Shown here: piece after piece, positions 35,053 through 43,800 of the stretch | How positions within the stretch are numbered: the first letter of the stretch is position 1 | How the letters are laid out: every line of letters begins with the position of its first letter | NCBI GenBank assembly: GCA_016841965.1 | Contig: JAEANN010000059.1 | Location: 1 to 64,000 of the forward strand | DNA: 64,000 nucleotides | Source: Candidatus Roseilinea mizusawaensis | GTDB taxonomy: Bacteria; Chloroflexota; Anaerolineae; J036; Brachytrichaceae | Direction: 5' to 3' | Translations under genes and position numbers: made by a program | The notes under the pieces: generated by a model | Seen by the model: only the letters and a program-made list of their open reading frames with translations | Told to the model about the DNA's origin: nothing | Database searches by the model: none

Positions 35053-36030
35053 TCATCCCGCATCTCGAACGACGGCCTGCCAGTTGCTATGGCCGGGGGT
35101 CAAGCGGCCGGCCTGCAACAAGCGGGCTGCTGCGACCGCGCCAATCACCGGCGCCTCCACCGCGCGCAACTCGGCCTGACCAATGTGCCGTTGAACTGCT
35201 TGGGCGAACAGCGCGCGATAGAAGGCGTTCTTGACCAGCAGGCTGCCGGTGTATGCCAGCACCAGCGGCGGTTTCAGTCCCACCCCGCGCATGCCGGTTG
35301 CCGCGCTGAGCGCCAGTTCGTCTGCGCCGGCGCGGGCGATGGACAGCGCCACTGCATCCCCGGCTTCGGCGCACGCCAACAGCACACGCGCCAGGGGCGC
35401 AATCTCCGAGGGTTCCCAACGCCGGCTGTACAGGCGCACAATCAGCCCGTGCATATCCGGCAATTGCCAGTGCTCCAGCACGCGCGCCATCAGCGCCGTC
35501 TGAGGGCCGCGCCCGTCCTCTGCGCGTGCGATGTGGCGCAGTGTCTCATTGCCTAGCCAGTAGCCTCCGCCTTCATCACCCATCAAGTAGCCCCAGCCCG
35601 ACGCACGGGTGACGCGCCCCTCGCGCGTGGCGGCCCATACAATCGTGCCGGTGCCGGCCACGATGCCCACCCCCTCTCCATTTGGGCACGCGGCGTAGAT
35701 CGGCAACATGCCATCGTTGATGACCACGAACGAGCGCGCCCAGCGATGTTGCGCTGCCCATCCGCTCATCTTCGCAATCTCCTGTGGCGTGTCGGCCCCG
35801 CCGAACCCAAAGCCGGCGAAATCGACCGGCCGGCGTTCCAGCCCCGCCTGAGCGAACGCCTGCCCGATCGCCTCGTTCATGGCTTGCAACGCGCGTTCTT
35901 CACCCACGTACTGATAGTTCGATGCGCCGGCGGCGCCGCTGCCGATCTCGCGCCCTTCCGCGTCCGCCAGGATCACGCGCGTTTTCGAGCCGCCGCTATC
36001 GATGCCGAGCAACAGAGTGTTCTGGGTCAT
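35053..36030 (-). CDS. N-acetylglucosamine-kinase-like protein (BadF/BadG/BcrA/BcrD ATPase family)
   Basis: The 325-residue ASKHA-fold kinase starts with LLLGIDSGGSKTRVILAD (phosphate-1 motif). It continues with GFGFGGAD, the phosphate-2 region INDGM, GIVAGTGTIVWAA and SGWGYLMGDEGGGYWLG, then the adenosine region LVLAYTGSLL. This pattern fits GlcNAc kinases of PF01869, which phosphorylate amino sugars from wall recycling in the cytoplasm. I start at ATG 36030; GATAAT lies 10 nt upstream. It is divergent from tpiA, with an 88-bp shared promoter region. Other sugars are possible substrates. Confidence 0.82.
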   Translation of the reverse strand: MTQNTLLLGIDSGGSKTRVILADAEGREIGSGAAGASNYQYVGEERALQAMNEAIGQAFAQAGLERRPVDFAGFGFGGADTPQEIAKMSGWAAQHRWARSFVVINDGMLPIYAACPNGEGVGIVAGTGTIVWAATREGRVTRASGWGYLMGDEGGGYWLGNETLRHIARAEDGRGPQTALMARVLEHWQLPDMHGLIVRLYSRRWEPSEIAPLARVLLACAEAGDAVALSIARAGADELALSAATGMRGVGLKPPLVLAYTGSLLVKNAFYRALFAQAVQRHIGQAELRAVEAPVIGAVAAARLLQAGRLTPGHSNWQAVVRDAG

Positions 36031-36040
36031 GGCAGGCGTG

Positions 36041-36046
36041 ATTATC
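36041..36046 (-). promoter_or_regulatory. -10-like GATAAT box before the kinase gene
   Basis: On the minus strand GATAAT ends 10 nt before the ATG at 36030, with no Shine-Dalgarno between. It sits in the divergent region shared with tpiA, so transcription in both directions must start within these 88 bp. Confidence 0.4.
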
Positions 36047-36118
36047 ATCTACAATCAAGCGGCGCGCGTCGCAGAGGCCCGCGCGGTCTGCAAACCCATC
36101 CCATCACGGAGCAAAACC

Positions 36119-36868
36119 ATGAGAACACCTTTTATCGCCGGCAACTGGAAAATGAATAAGACCATTGCAGAAACCCAGGCGCTGATTGCAGAATTGCGCA
36201 GCGCGTTGCCGGTTGGCGAGTCGGTCGAAGTTGCAGTGTGCCCGCCGTTTGTGTCGCTGGCGGCAGCCAAGACTGCGCTGGCCGGCTCGACGATCAAGCT
36301 GGGCGCGCAAAATGCGCACCCCGAGCCAAAAGGCGCCTTCACCGGCGAAGTCTCGGTCAACATGTTGATCGGGCTGGTGGACTACGTCATCATTGGCCAC
36401 TCCGAGCGCCGCCAGTTGTTCTGCGAGAGCGACGCCTTTGTCAACGCGAAGGTGCTGGCTGTGCTGGCTGCCGGCCTCAACCCCATCCTATGCATCGGCG
36501 AGACGCTGGCTGAGAACGAAGCCGGGCACACCGAGGCAGTGCTAGAGCGCCAGGTGCGCGACGATCTGGTGAATGTGAGCGCCGCCGACGCCGCGCGGAT
36601 CACCATTGCCTACGAGCCGATCTGGGCCATCGGCACCGGCCGCGCCGCAACTGCCGCCGACGCGCAGAGCCGCATCGCCTTCATCCGCGCGCAGCTCCGC
36701 CAGAAGTACGGCGCCGTGGCAGACCAGATGCGCATCCAGTATGGCGGCAGCGTCACCGCTGCGAACGCCAAAGATATCCTGTCGCAGCCCGACATCGACG
36801 GCGCGCTGGTCGGCGGGGCCAGCCTCAAAGCCTCCGACTTTGCGGCGATCGTGGCTGCCGCCCGCTGA
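36119..36868 (+). CDS. tpiA: Triosephosphate isomerase
   Basis: This 249-residue TIM barrel interconverts dihydroxyacetone phosphate and glyceraldehyde 3-phosphate in glycolysis. Catalytic residues are visible: Lys11 in AGNWKMN, His94 in IIGHSERR and Glu166 in AYEPIWAIGTG. The C-terminal phosphate grip is YGGSV...DGALVGGASL. The start at 36119 has the site GGAG at 36108-36111; the longer frame back to 36002 lies over the divergent kinase and is not used. The M50-like gene follows after 18 nt. Confidence 0.97.
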   Translation: MRTPFIAGNWKMNKTIAETQALIAELRSALPVGESVEVAVCPPFVSLAAAKTALAGSTIKLGAQNAHPEPKGAFTGEVSVNMLIGLVDYVIIGHSERRQLFCESDAFVNAKVLAVLAAGLNPILCIGETLAENEAGHTEAVLERQVRDDLVNVSAADAARITIAYEPIWAIGTGRAATAADAQSRIAFIRAQLRQKYGAVADQMRIQYGGSVTAANAKDILSQPDIDGALVGGASLKASDFAAIVAAAR

Positions 36869-36886
36869 TGAATTCAAGATCGCCAC

Positions 36887-37633
36887 ATGCTTGTCAGCCT
36901 GCTCGCATTTCTGATTGCATTTGGCGCGCTGCTTGTGCTGGAGCGCGCGGCGCACCGCAAGCTGCAAGAGATTGCGCTGCTGCTCACCGGCCATGCGGAT
37001 GTGGCGATCTACCTGTACTCCATACCGTTGTTGCCGGGTGTGGCGTTGCACGAACTCAGTCATGTGGCAATGGCGAAGCTGCTGGGTGTGCGCGTGCGTG
37101 CCATGACGCTTTTTCCACAGCGCCAGCGCGGCGGCACGGTGCGACTAGGCTCCGTCGAAGTGCTGCGTTCGGACACCCTGCGCAGCGCCCTCATCGGCGC
37201 CGCGCCTCTCATCACCGGCCTGTTAGCGCTGGGTTTGATCGGCCTGCACGTGTTCGATGGATCGGCAGTCGCCGAGGCGCTCATGAGTGGCAACGTCGGC
37301 GCGATCGTGGGCAGCATTGTGGCGACACTGCAAGCGCCCGACTCGTTGCTCTGGTTCTACATCGTGTTTGCCATCGCCAACAGCATGATGCCTTCGGCGT
37401 CGGACACACAGTCCTGGCCGCCGGTGTTGGGATGCCTGGGCATTCTGACTGCAACGATTGTTTTGTTTGCTGTTGACCTTGCCCAGACGCTGGCGCCGGC
37501 AGTCGAGATGACATTGCGTTGGTTGGCGGCTGCGCTGTCTATCACTGCGTTCATCGATCTGGTGGTGATTGCGTTGCTTGCTTCAATCGCTGCGGTTGTG
37601 GCGCGCGCCACCGGCCGGCGGGTGGAATATTGA
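36887..37633 (+). CDS. Membrane HExxH protein (M50-like putative metalloprotease)
   Basis: This 248-residue protein has six or so helices and the zinc motif in a helix, LPGVALHELSHVAMAKLLG. The later segment ANSMMPSASDTQSWPP could supply the third ligand, as in the NxxPxxxxD arrangement of site-2-type proteases. It lacks a PDZ domain and is shorter than most RseP proteins. It may be an intramembrane protease or a catalytically inactive relative. It follows tpiA closely and precedes a gene of unknown function, so all three may be co-transcribed. Confidence 0.65.
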   Translation: MLVSLLAFLIAFGALLVLERAAHRKLQEIALLLTGHADVAIYLYSIPLLPGVALHELSHVAMAKLLGVRVRAMTLFPQRQRGGTVRLGSVEVLRSDTLRSALIGAAPLITGLLALGLIGLHVFDGSAVAEALMSGNVGAIVGSIVATLQAPDSLLWFYIVFAIANSMMPSASDTQSWPPVLGCLGILTATIVLFAVDLAQTLAPAVEMTLRWLAAALSITAFIDLVVIALLASIAAVVARATGRRVEY

Positions 37634-37660
37634 GGCGCGCACACGCGCGCGCATCCTGAT

Positions 37661-38440
37661 ATGACATTCGACGATCTGCTATCGCTGGAAGTGAACTGTG
37701 AAGTCGTCGCCTCTGACACGGCGGCACTGGTATTGCTGGAGGCAGACGCCGGCCATGCAGCAAGCCTGACTCTGGCCGGCGCGTTGTGCCAGGCCGGCGA
37801 CGCTCCGGCTGCCCTATCGCTTACACATGTGCCAGCGCCGGCCAGGCTGTATTTCGGCCTGCCAATTCTCACTGCGCCTTTTCCCATCCTGGCGCACTCC
37901 TTGATGACCGAGCACAACACGCAGCTCGATCAGTTGTCATTGTTTGGCTGGATCGAAGACAACGCCATCCTGGAACCGCGCGCAGAAATGATCGGCCTGA
38001 CGCCGCTGGGCGAGCAACCCGTGCTTTTCCTGCGCGATCTGGATCTGGATCGGCCTCCACAGGCTTGGCTGTGTGTGGGTCAGCCGGCTCGCTGGTTGCG
38101 CGTGTCCGGTGTGGCGCTGCTCGACCCAACCCATGCCGGCTCGCCTTTGCCGCTCGTCGGCGATGAAGCGGCCTTGGCTGCTCTGGCGTTTGTCTTGCCC
38201 TCCGAAGCCTCACAGTTCCTGGCCGGCCTGCGCGCGGCTGTGGCCGGTGGCGTTGCCTTGCGGGTTGCCTTGCGCCAGCGTCGCAAGACCAGCGCCCCCG
38301 CATGGATGCGCCTGTGCGATGGCTGGCGCGTGCTGTCGCGCGCAGCGCCTTTTGCGCGGCTTGATCCAAGGTGTGAACCAGAGCGGATGCGCAGGCAGGT
38401 GGCGCAAACCTTTCGGCTGAGCCTGCCGCGCGCATGGTAG
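37661..38440 (+). CDS. Protein of unknown function
   Basis: This 259-residue soluble protein has no signal peptide or helix long enough to span the membrane. Its N-terminal half is rich in Ala and Leu, with ordered-looking segments (TFDDLLSLEVNCEVV, LTHVPAPARLYFGLP, EHNTQLDQLSLFGWIEDNAILEPRA). The C-terminus is basic (RRKTSAPAWMRLCDGWRVLSR). Good codon structure and tight spacing after the M50-like gene (27 nt) support it as real. I do not recognise the family and see no catalytic motif. Confidence 0.6.
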   Translation: MTFDDLLSLEVNCEVVASDTAALVLLEADAGHAASLTLAGALCQAGDAPAALSLTHVPAPARLYFGLPILTAPFPILAHSLMTEHNTQLDQLSLFGWIEDNAILEPRAEMIGLTPLGEQPVLFLRDLDLDRPPQAWLCVGQPARWLRVSGVALLDPTHAGSPLPLVGDEAALAALAFVLPSEASQFLAGLRAAVAGGVALRVALRQRRKTSAPAWMRLCDGWRVLSRAAPFARLDPRCEPERMRRQVAQTFRLSLPRAW

Positions 38441-38571
38441 GGCGGCCTGTCTGCTATCTATGGGCTGATTGTCAGCCGGCGCGCCCTGCTGTGTGTGCTC
38501 AGCCGGGGTAAGATTGATCCAATTGGAGGAGCCTGCCCGCTCGCCAGGCGCGACCTTGCGAGGGGGTGACC

Positions 38572-38985
38572 ATGGCAAGAGGTGATCGTATGCCGTTTAA
38601 CCAGAATTACGACCCGAATCAATCTGCCCGGCCAAATATGAACCTTTTCATGTCGCTGGTCAATCGTTTGCGATTGACATGGCGGCTGATGCTCGATGGC
38701 CGTGTGCCGATTTTCCTGAAGGTGATTCCCTTTGCACCCATCGCCTACCTGCTGTGGCCGATCGACCTCTTGCCGGATCTCTTTCCCTTCCTCGGCCAGG
38801 TGGATGATCTCGGCATGTTCATTGTGGGGATGGAAGCCTTCATCGCGCTAGCGCCCCGGCATGTCGTGCAAGAGCATCAGGCTGAACTCGAGGCTGGCAG
38901 CGCGGCGGGCAGTTCACGCCAGCAGGCCCGCCCGCGCCGAACCTCCAATGATGTGATTGATGGGGACTGGCGGCGTGTGAAGTAG
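38572..38985 (+). CDS. DUF1232 (YkvA-like) protein
   Basis: The 137-residue protein has the DUF1232 core: WRLMLDGRVPIFLKVIPFAPIAYLLWPIDLLPDLFPFLGQVDDLGMF. Here the hydrophobic hairpin with the conserved PIDLLPD and G-x-DD residues is clear. The family is widespread and of unknown function, thought to be membrane-associated. I use the ATG at 38572, preceded by GAGGGGGTG; an in-frame GTG lies two codons earlier. The 131-bp gap before it contains TAAGAT near 38513, a possible -10 box. The C-terminal 40 residues are low complexity and basic. Confidence 0.85.
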   Translation: MARGDRMPFNQNYDPNQSARPNMNLFMSLVNRLRLTWRLMLDGRVPIFLKVIPFAPIAYLLWPIDLLPDLFPFLGQVDDLGMFIVGMEAFIALAPRHVVQEHQAELEAGSAAGSSRQQARPRRTSNDVIDGDWRRVK

Positions 38986-39046
38986 CTGCGCATCCAACAT
39001 CTTGTCCACTCGCCTGCCGGGTGTGATCTCGCAAGAAGGTGAGCCG

Positions 39047-40834
39047 TCACTCCATTTGATCGAAATGCCAGGGTAGGATTGCCCACGCGGCGCGCGATCC
39101 CAGCAGCCGGTTTGCAACTGTGAACCAGTCTGCGCGGATGGTGCCCGTGCGGATTGCATCGGCCAGCGATGAGAGGGAAAAGCGGGCCGGCAGGAGGGGT
39201 CTACGAGGCGGGCCGACGATCACGGCGTGCACACACAGGTCTGACGGCAAGCCGGCCAGTTCGCGCGCCTTTTCCACGGCCCGGCTGAAGTCGCCCAACT
39301 CATCCACCAGTTTCCGTTCCAGCGCCTGCCTGCCGGTCCATACGCGCCCGCCGGCCAGCGGCTCGATCTCGCCGGGATCGATCGCGCGGCCTGCCACTAC
39401 AACCTGTTTAAAGTCGTCGTAGGCGCGGCCAAGCGACCCCAGAATGGCGCTGCGTTCGTCATCGCTGAGCGGGGTAGATGCGCTCAACAGACCGGTGCGC
39501 CCACCGCGTTGCAGCACGGTGCGATGCAAGTTCAGCCGCTCGTCTAGCCCCGCAGCGTTTGGGCGAAGCACGATCACGCCAATGCTGCCGGTGATCGTCA
39601 GCGACTGGGCAATGATGGCGTTGGCCGGCGCAGACACGTAGTATCCCCCCGACGCCGCAGCGCCGCTCATGTAAGCCACCACGGGCTTTTTGATGCGCAC
39701 CCGCTTCACCTCGCGCGCGATCAGGTCCGAGGCCAGCGCCGACCCGCCGCCAGAATCCACGTGTAGGATCACAGCCGCGATGCTGTCGTCCTGTTCGGCG
39801 TGGCGCAGCGCCTGGGCGATAGTGTCGGAGCCGGCCAGCCGCTCGCCAACGAATGGAATCGGAATGGGCAGCGGCAGGGGCAGCGATTGACTGCTGCCCT
39901 CGACGATCAACCCTTCCACGCCGATCACCCCAACCACTTTGTCGGCATAGCGCCTGTAGGGGATGAGGATCGATTTCCTCACCTCGTTGTACAGGCCGAT
40001 GACGGGCCGTGTCGTGCCGCGTGACCTGGCGCGTGCCGGATCGTCGGGCGATTCAGCGCCCGCGCCCGGTGACAGCAATCCCTCCAGTTCGTCCTCGTAC
40101 AGGGCGGCGTCCAGCAGGCCGCTCTCGACTGCGGCTCTGGCGCTCAGCGGGGCGCTGTTGATCAACATTTCCACGCGCGCTTCGCTGAGCCGGCGTCCCT
40201 CGGCGATGCCGCGCAATAGTTCGCGCCATGTGTCTTCCAGCAACCACTCAGCCTGCGCGCGCGATTCCTCGGAGAAATCAACGCGCGTGAATTGATCGCC
40301 GGCTGACTTGAACGGCGAGACATTAAACACATCCACGCTCAGGCCTACTTGCGCCAGCGCGTCCTTCAAGAACACATATTCCCGCCGCAGGCCCAGCACA
40401 GACCACTCGGCGCTGGGGGGCATCACGATCTGGTCGCACGCGCTGGCCAGGTAATACTGAAAAGGCCCGAAGCCGGTGGCATAGGCGATGACGCGCTTGC
40501 CTTTCGCCCGCAAATCCAGCACTAGCTGGCGCAGGTTTTGATACACCGCTGCGCTGGCCGTACATCCGATGCGCAGCACAACGCCCTCAATGCGGGGGTC
40601 GAAGGCGATCTGGTCGAACAGCCGGCGCAGGTTGCTCACGGTTGTGGGCGGGGGCGGCAGGAAGAAGTGGGCGAACGGGATGTGGGGCCGGTAGGGAGGT
40701 AATTCGCGGATCTCGCCGCTCAGGCTCAACACCACAAAGCGCGCCATTGGCCGGCGGCGCCGCAGCGCATTCGCCAGACCGATCTGTGCGCGCTCGATTG
40801 CTTCACGCACAGCAGCCACAAATTTCATTGCCAT
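39047..40834 (-). CDS. sppA: Signal peptide peptidase SppA (S49), long form
   Basis: The 595-residue protein is the two-domain 67K form of SppA. The N-terminal S49 domain has the general-base lysine region NVSPFKSAGDQFTRVDFSEESRAQAEW. The C-terminal domain has HVDSGGGSALASDLIAREV and the nucleophile region VAYMSGAAASGGYYVSAPA followed by SLTITGSIGV. The serine lies in SGAAASGG, and the Lys-Ser dyad is split between domains as in E. coli SppA. There is no strong N-terminal signal anchor, so membrane association is not assured. The role is digestion of cleaved signal peptides and other membrane-derived peptides. It starts at 40834 with a GAGGAG site. Confidence 0.9.
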   Translation of the reverse strand: MAMKFVAAVREAIERAQIGLANALRRRRPMARFVVLSLSGEIRELPPYRPHIPFAHFFLPPPPTTVSNLRRLFDQIAFDPRIEGVVLRIGCTASAAVYQNLRQLVLDLRAKGKRVIAYATGFGPFQYYLASACDQIVMPPSAEWSVLGLRREYVFLKDALAQVGLSVDVFNVSPFKSAGDQFTRVDFSEESRAQAEWLLEDTWRELLRGIAEGRRLSEARVEMLINSAPLSARAAVESGLLDAALYEDELEGLLSPGAGAESPDDPARARSRGTTRPVIGLYNEVRKSILIPYRRYADKVVGVIGVEGLIVEGSSQSLPLPLPIPIPFVGERLAGSDTIAQALRHAEQDDSIAAVILHVDSGGGSALASDLIAREVKRVRIKKPVVAYMSGAAASGGYYVSAPANAIIAQSLTITGSIGVIVLRPNAAGLDERLNLHRTVLQRGGRTGLLSASTPLSDDERSAILGSLGRAYDDFKQVVVAGRAIDPGEIEPLAGGRVWTGRQALERKLVDELGDFSRAVEKARELAGLPSDLCVHAVIVGPPRRPLLPARFSLSSLADAIRTGTIRADWFTVANRLLGSRAAWAILPWHFDQME

Positions 40835-40906
40835 TTGCTCCTCTACGACGATGCAGTCCGCTCATTGCCTGTGCTTTCAACTTTAACCACGTTCAGCCGG
40901 CGCCCC

Positions 40907-41710
40907 TCAACTCACAAAATCAATCTCGACCCGCTCGCAAGGGGCAATCGGCTCGATCAGCCGGATGATACGCGCTGTGGCCGTGCGGCTGCTAGGTGAT
41001 GCACCATCGCTCGCCTGGCCCGGCTGATGAATACAGGTCAGGTCGGCTTGGTTTGGCGCGTTGCAAATCCAGACCGGGTAGATTCCGGGTGGGGGCAGGG
41101 CGTGGTGGGGTGGAACTTGCGCATGATGCGCGTCGAGCCGGTTTCCGATCACCCGGAATGGCCGGCCCAGGCAAAGGTTCACATCGCGCAGGTCGCCGCG
41201 CGCCAGCGACTGCCGGATGCGCGTGCTAGAGATGCGCTCTGGGCCGACGTTGACCGGCGGCAGCACATTCAGCTCGAACCCCCGCGCGCGGCCCAGTTCG
41301 GCCAGGTATTGCGCGTTGCCCTGGCGTTGCTTGCCCAGCGCGAAATCCGGCCCGATCCACAGGCTGACCATGCGCAGCCCGTCGATCATCTGCTGAATGA
41401 AGTCGGTGGCGCTGATTTGTTGCGTGCGCTCATTAAAAGGAAAGATGACCAGCGTATCGACGCCCAGGGCCTGCATTTGCTCTGCTTTCTCTTCCGGCGT
41501 GGTGAGATAGATTGCCGGAGCGCGCCCCAGAAAAATGCGCGGATGTGGATAGAACGTGACGACCACAGACTGCGCGCGTTGCGCGCGGGCCTGGTTGACC
41601 ACTGCGTGGATCAGTTGTTGGTGGCCGAGGTGAACCCCGTCAAATGCTCCGACGGTGCAGATCGATGCGTTTGGCAAGCCGGGGTGAGACAGGGAATGCA
41701 GGATGTGCAT
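40907..41710 (-). CDS. ribF: RibF-like FAD synthetase with a decayed riboflavin kinase domain
   Basis: The first 185 residues form a good FMN adenylyltransferase domain: TVGAFDGVHLGHQQLI, VVTFYPHPRIFLG, LTTPEEKAEQM, the WIGPDFALGKQRQGN loop and ISSTRIRQSL. The riboflavin kinase domain should follow with GxPTANI and NxGxxPTF. Here only CLGRPFRVIGNRLD and GIYPVWICNAP can be aligned, and the ATP/Mg2+ Thr and Asn residues are missing. The protein (267 residues) is about 40 shorter than full RibF. It may make FAD from FMN only. It is the last gene of the nusA operon, 29 nt from truB. Confidence 0.8.
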   Translation of the reverse strand: MHILHSLSHPGLPNASICTVGAFDGVHLGHQQLIHAVVNQARAQRAQSVVVTFYPHPRIFLGRAPAIYLTTPEEKAEQMQALGVDTLVIFPFNERTQQISATDFIQQMIDGLRMVSLWIGPDFALGKQRQGNAQYLAELGRARGFELNVLPPVNVGPERISSTRIRQSLARGDLRDVNLCLGRPFRVIGNRLDAHHAQVPPHHALPPPGIYPVWICNAPNQADLTCIHQPGQASDGASPSSRTATARIIRLIEPIAPCERVEIDFVS

Positions 41711-41739
41711 AGCGCGAGGGAAGGATGGCCTGCACGGGG

Positions 41740-42726
41740 TCAGGGCTGGGAAAAGCCCCCCTTGTGGATTGCATCCGCAGCCGGCCTGGGCTGCTCGAAC
41801 ACTTTGGCCGGCTTGAGCAAGCCGCGCCCGGGGTCATAGAGTCCCAGCGCCACAAACTGGCCTCGCCCGTCGTACACGCGGCACATGATGCCTGGCCCAT
41901 TGCGCGCGCCGTAGCTCGCATCTATGGGGTGAGCCAACGTCGGTGCGCCGGTCACAAACTGGCCCATTTGCAGCCGGCGCGCTGTGTCATCATCCAGATC
42001 GCAACGCGGCATATCCGCCACAGCGCGATCGGTCGGCAACAGGCGCTGCGCCAAAGCGCCGGCCTGGGCAGCCTGTTCCAGTTGTTCCAGCGTCAGTGCG
42101 TCGGCCAGTGTGAATGATCCGCTGCGCACCCGGCGCAACGCTGTTAGGTGTGCGCCGCATCCGAGCATTTCGCCGATATCGCGCGCCAGCGCGCGGATGT
42201 AAGCGCCGGCAGAACAGGTGACCTGGAACTCAATCTGATGGATCAACGGCGTCGTCAGTGGATCGATCACCGGCGTCAGCGTTAGTTCGTGTATGGTGAC
42301 GCGCCGGGGGGACAGATTGACCTGCTCCCCCCGGCGGGCCAGTTTGTAGGCGCGCCGGCCCTGCACCTGAATGGCCGAATACTGCGGCGGCATTTGCAAA
42401 ATTTCACCAATGAACGCCGGCGTCACGCGCGCCAGCTCTTGGGCTGTGACTTGCGGGTCGCGTCGTTCGACGACCTCGCCCTCTGCATCGTCAGTGGTGG
42501 TGCGTTCACCCAGTTTGATGCAGCCTGTGTAGGTTTTGTCTTTGCCGAGCAGATATTCACTCAGTCGGACGGCGTGGCCGATGCACAGCACCAGCAGGCC
42601 GGTGGCCATGGGGTCCAGTGTGCCGGCGTGGCCGATCTGGCGGATGTGCGTCAAGCGCCGGACGCGGGCCACCACATCGTGCGAGGTCATGCCTGCGGGC
42701 TTGTCAATCAAGAGGAGGCCGTGCAT
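41740..42726 (-). CDS. truB: tRNA pseudouridine(55) synthase TruB
   Basis: The 328-residue enzyme makes pseudouridine 55 in the tRNA T-loop. The N-terminus is LLLIDKPAGMTSHDVV. The catalytic Asp38 is in IGHAGTLDPMATGLL, followed by KTYTG, MPPQYSAIQVQGRRAYKLAR and CSAGAYIRALARDIGEMLG. The start at 42726 is the one that abuts the family's conserved first strand; a TTG at 42777 would add 17 residues read out of a 7-bp repeat array and is unlikely. It follows nrnA after 57 nt and precedes ribF in the classic nusA-infB-rbfA-truB-ribF order. Confidence 0.95.
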   Translation of the reverse strand: MHGLLLIDKPAGMTSHDVVARVRRLTHIRQIGHAGTLDPMATGLLVLCIGHAVRLSEYLLGKDKTYTGCIKLGERTTTDDAEGEVVERRDPQVTAQELARVTPAFIGEILQMPPQYSAIQVQGRRAYKLARRGEQVNLSPRRVTIHELTLTPVIDPLTTPLIHQIEFQVTCSAGAYIRALARDIGEMLGCGAHLTALRRVRSGSFTLADALTLEQLEQAAQAGALAQRLLPTDRAVADMPRCDLDDDTARRLQMGQFVTGAPTLAHPIDASYGARNGPGIMCRVYDGRGQFVALGLYDPGRGLLKPAKVFEQPRPAADAIHKGGFSQP

Positions 42727-42727
42727 C

Positions 42728-42773
42728 GATTTTGGGTTTTGGATTTTGGGGTGCTGCGCTAGAATCCAAAATC
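42728..42773. repeat. 7-bp short tandem repeats in the nrnA-truB spacer
   Basis: On the minus strand the spacer ends with three CAAAAYC units (CAAAATC, CAAAACC, CAAAATC) directly before the truB ATG. An inverted copy of the same word (GATTTTGGATTCT) lies 9-10 nt upstream, so the array can also pair as an imperfect hairpin. The repeat type is the same as the two arrays inside guaA. Confidence 0.75.
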
Positions 42774-42783
42774 GCAAGCCGGC

Positions 42784-43800
42784 TCACGCTTCGCGGATAA
42801 CCTGCCGCAGACGCGGCAAGACCCGGTTGACGGCGTCGCGCATCGGGCCGGGAATGGTGCAGCCGGCGGCGGCGGGATGTCCGCCCCCGCCCAACTCGAA
42901 AGCTACCTGCGACACATCGTAGCCGGGCGCCGAGCGAAAGCCGATTTCGATTGTCCCATCGGGATTTTCGACGAACACGGCGGCGATGCGCGCTTCCGTC
43001 GCTGTAATGAGGGTGCCGACCAGATTGCCGTCGCCGCGATCTTCTCGTGTGCCGATTTCCCGGCGCAGCTTGCGCGTGATGCAGGCCCACACAATCCCGT
43101 CTTCCATTTGCGAGGCCATGATGCCGGCAGCCATAAACTTGAGCGAGTCGTATGTGCGCAACACCAGCGACTTGCGCGTGATGTCGGCCAGCGATACGCC
43201 CGTCTTCATCAGCTCCATCGCAGCAGCCAATGTGTCGGGCGTCGTGCTCGAAGTGCGAAAGGCCAACGAATCCGTTACCACGCCGGTGAGTAGCGCGGCC
43301 GCAATGTCGGGCGTCAATGTCAGACCGAGCCGTCGGATCAGCTTGAGCACCAGTTCTGAGGTTGACGACACATTCGGCTCGACCACGTTGACAACGCCGA
43401 ACAGGGTGTTAGTAACGTGATGATCGAACACCACAATCGGAAGGCGCCCGTGTAGGCCGGGAACAAACACACTGCCCAGCCGCTGCAAGTCGCTAGAGTC
43501 CAAGGCAACGATCAGATCATAGGCGCCGTCTGCCGACTGTTTGATCTCGTGCACGCCGTTCAGGTACTCATACCTGACCTGGGCTGAATCCTGACAGGCC
43601 GGCGTGACCAGCTTGCCCATGCCGCGCATGGCAAGTGTGAACCCCAGTAGGCTGCCGATAGCGTCTCCATCTGGCGACACATGGGTAATGGCGAGAATGT
43701 GTTGCGCGCGTCGAAGATAGCCCTCGGCGGCGTCCCACTCGCGCTGCAATTGATAGTCGGGTGCAAGGTTCTGGCTGACCATGACGTGTTGCCGGCTCAC
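42784..43800 (-). CDS. nrnA: DHH-DHHA1 phosphoesterase, NrnA-type nanoRNase/pAp phosphatase
   Basis: The 338-residue protein has the DHH metal motifs in order: ITHVSPDGDAIGSLLG, LIVALDSSDLQRLG, VVFDHHVTN and GVVTDS. The DHHA1 substrate motif FELGGGGHPAAAGC lies near the end. NrnA degrades 2-5-nt RNA and dephosphorylates 3'-phosphoadenosine 5'-phosphate. Its place between rbfA and truB is typical of Firmicutes and Chloroflexota. pAp is also the by-product of PAPS-dependent sulfotransfer, so it could serve the sulfotransferase of this region. It overlaps rbfA by 4 bp. Confidence 0.92.
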   Translation of the reverse strand: MSRQHVMVSQNLAPDYQLQREWDAAEGYLRRAQHILAITHVSPDGDAIGSLLGFTLAMRGMGKLVTPACQDSAQVRYEYLNGVHEIKQSADGAYDLIVALDSSDLQRLGSVFVPGLHGRLPIVVFDHHVTNTLFGVVNVVEPNVSSTSELVLKLIRRLGLTLTPDIAAALLTGVVTDSLAFRTSSTTPDTLAAAMELMKTGVSLADITRKSLVLRTYDSLKFMAAGIMASQMEDGIVWACITRKLRREIGTREDRGDGNLVGTLITATEARIAAVFVENPDGTIEIGFRSAPGYDVSQVAFELGGGGHPAAAGCTIPGPMRDAVNRVLPRLRQVIREA

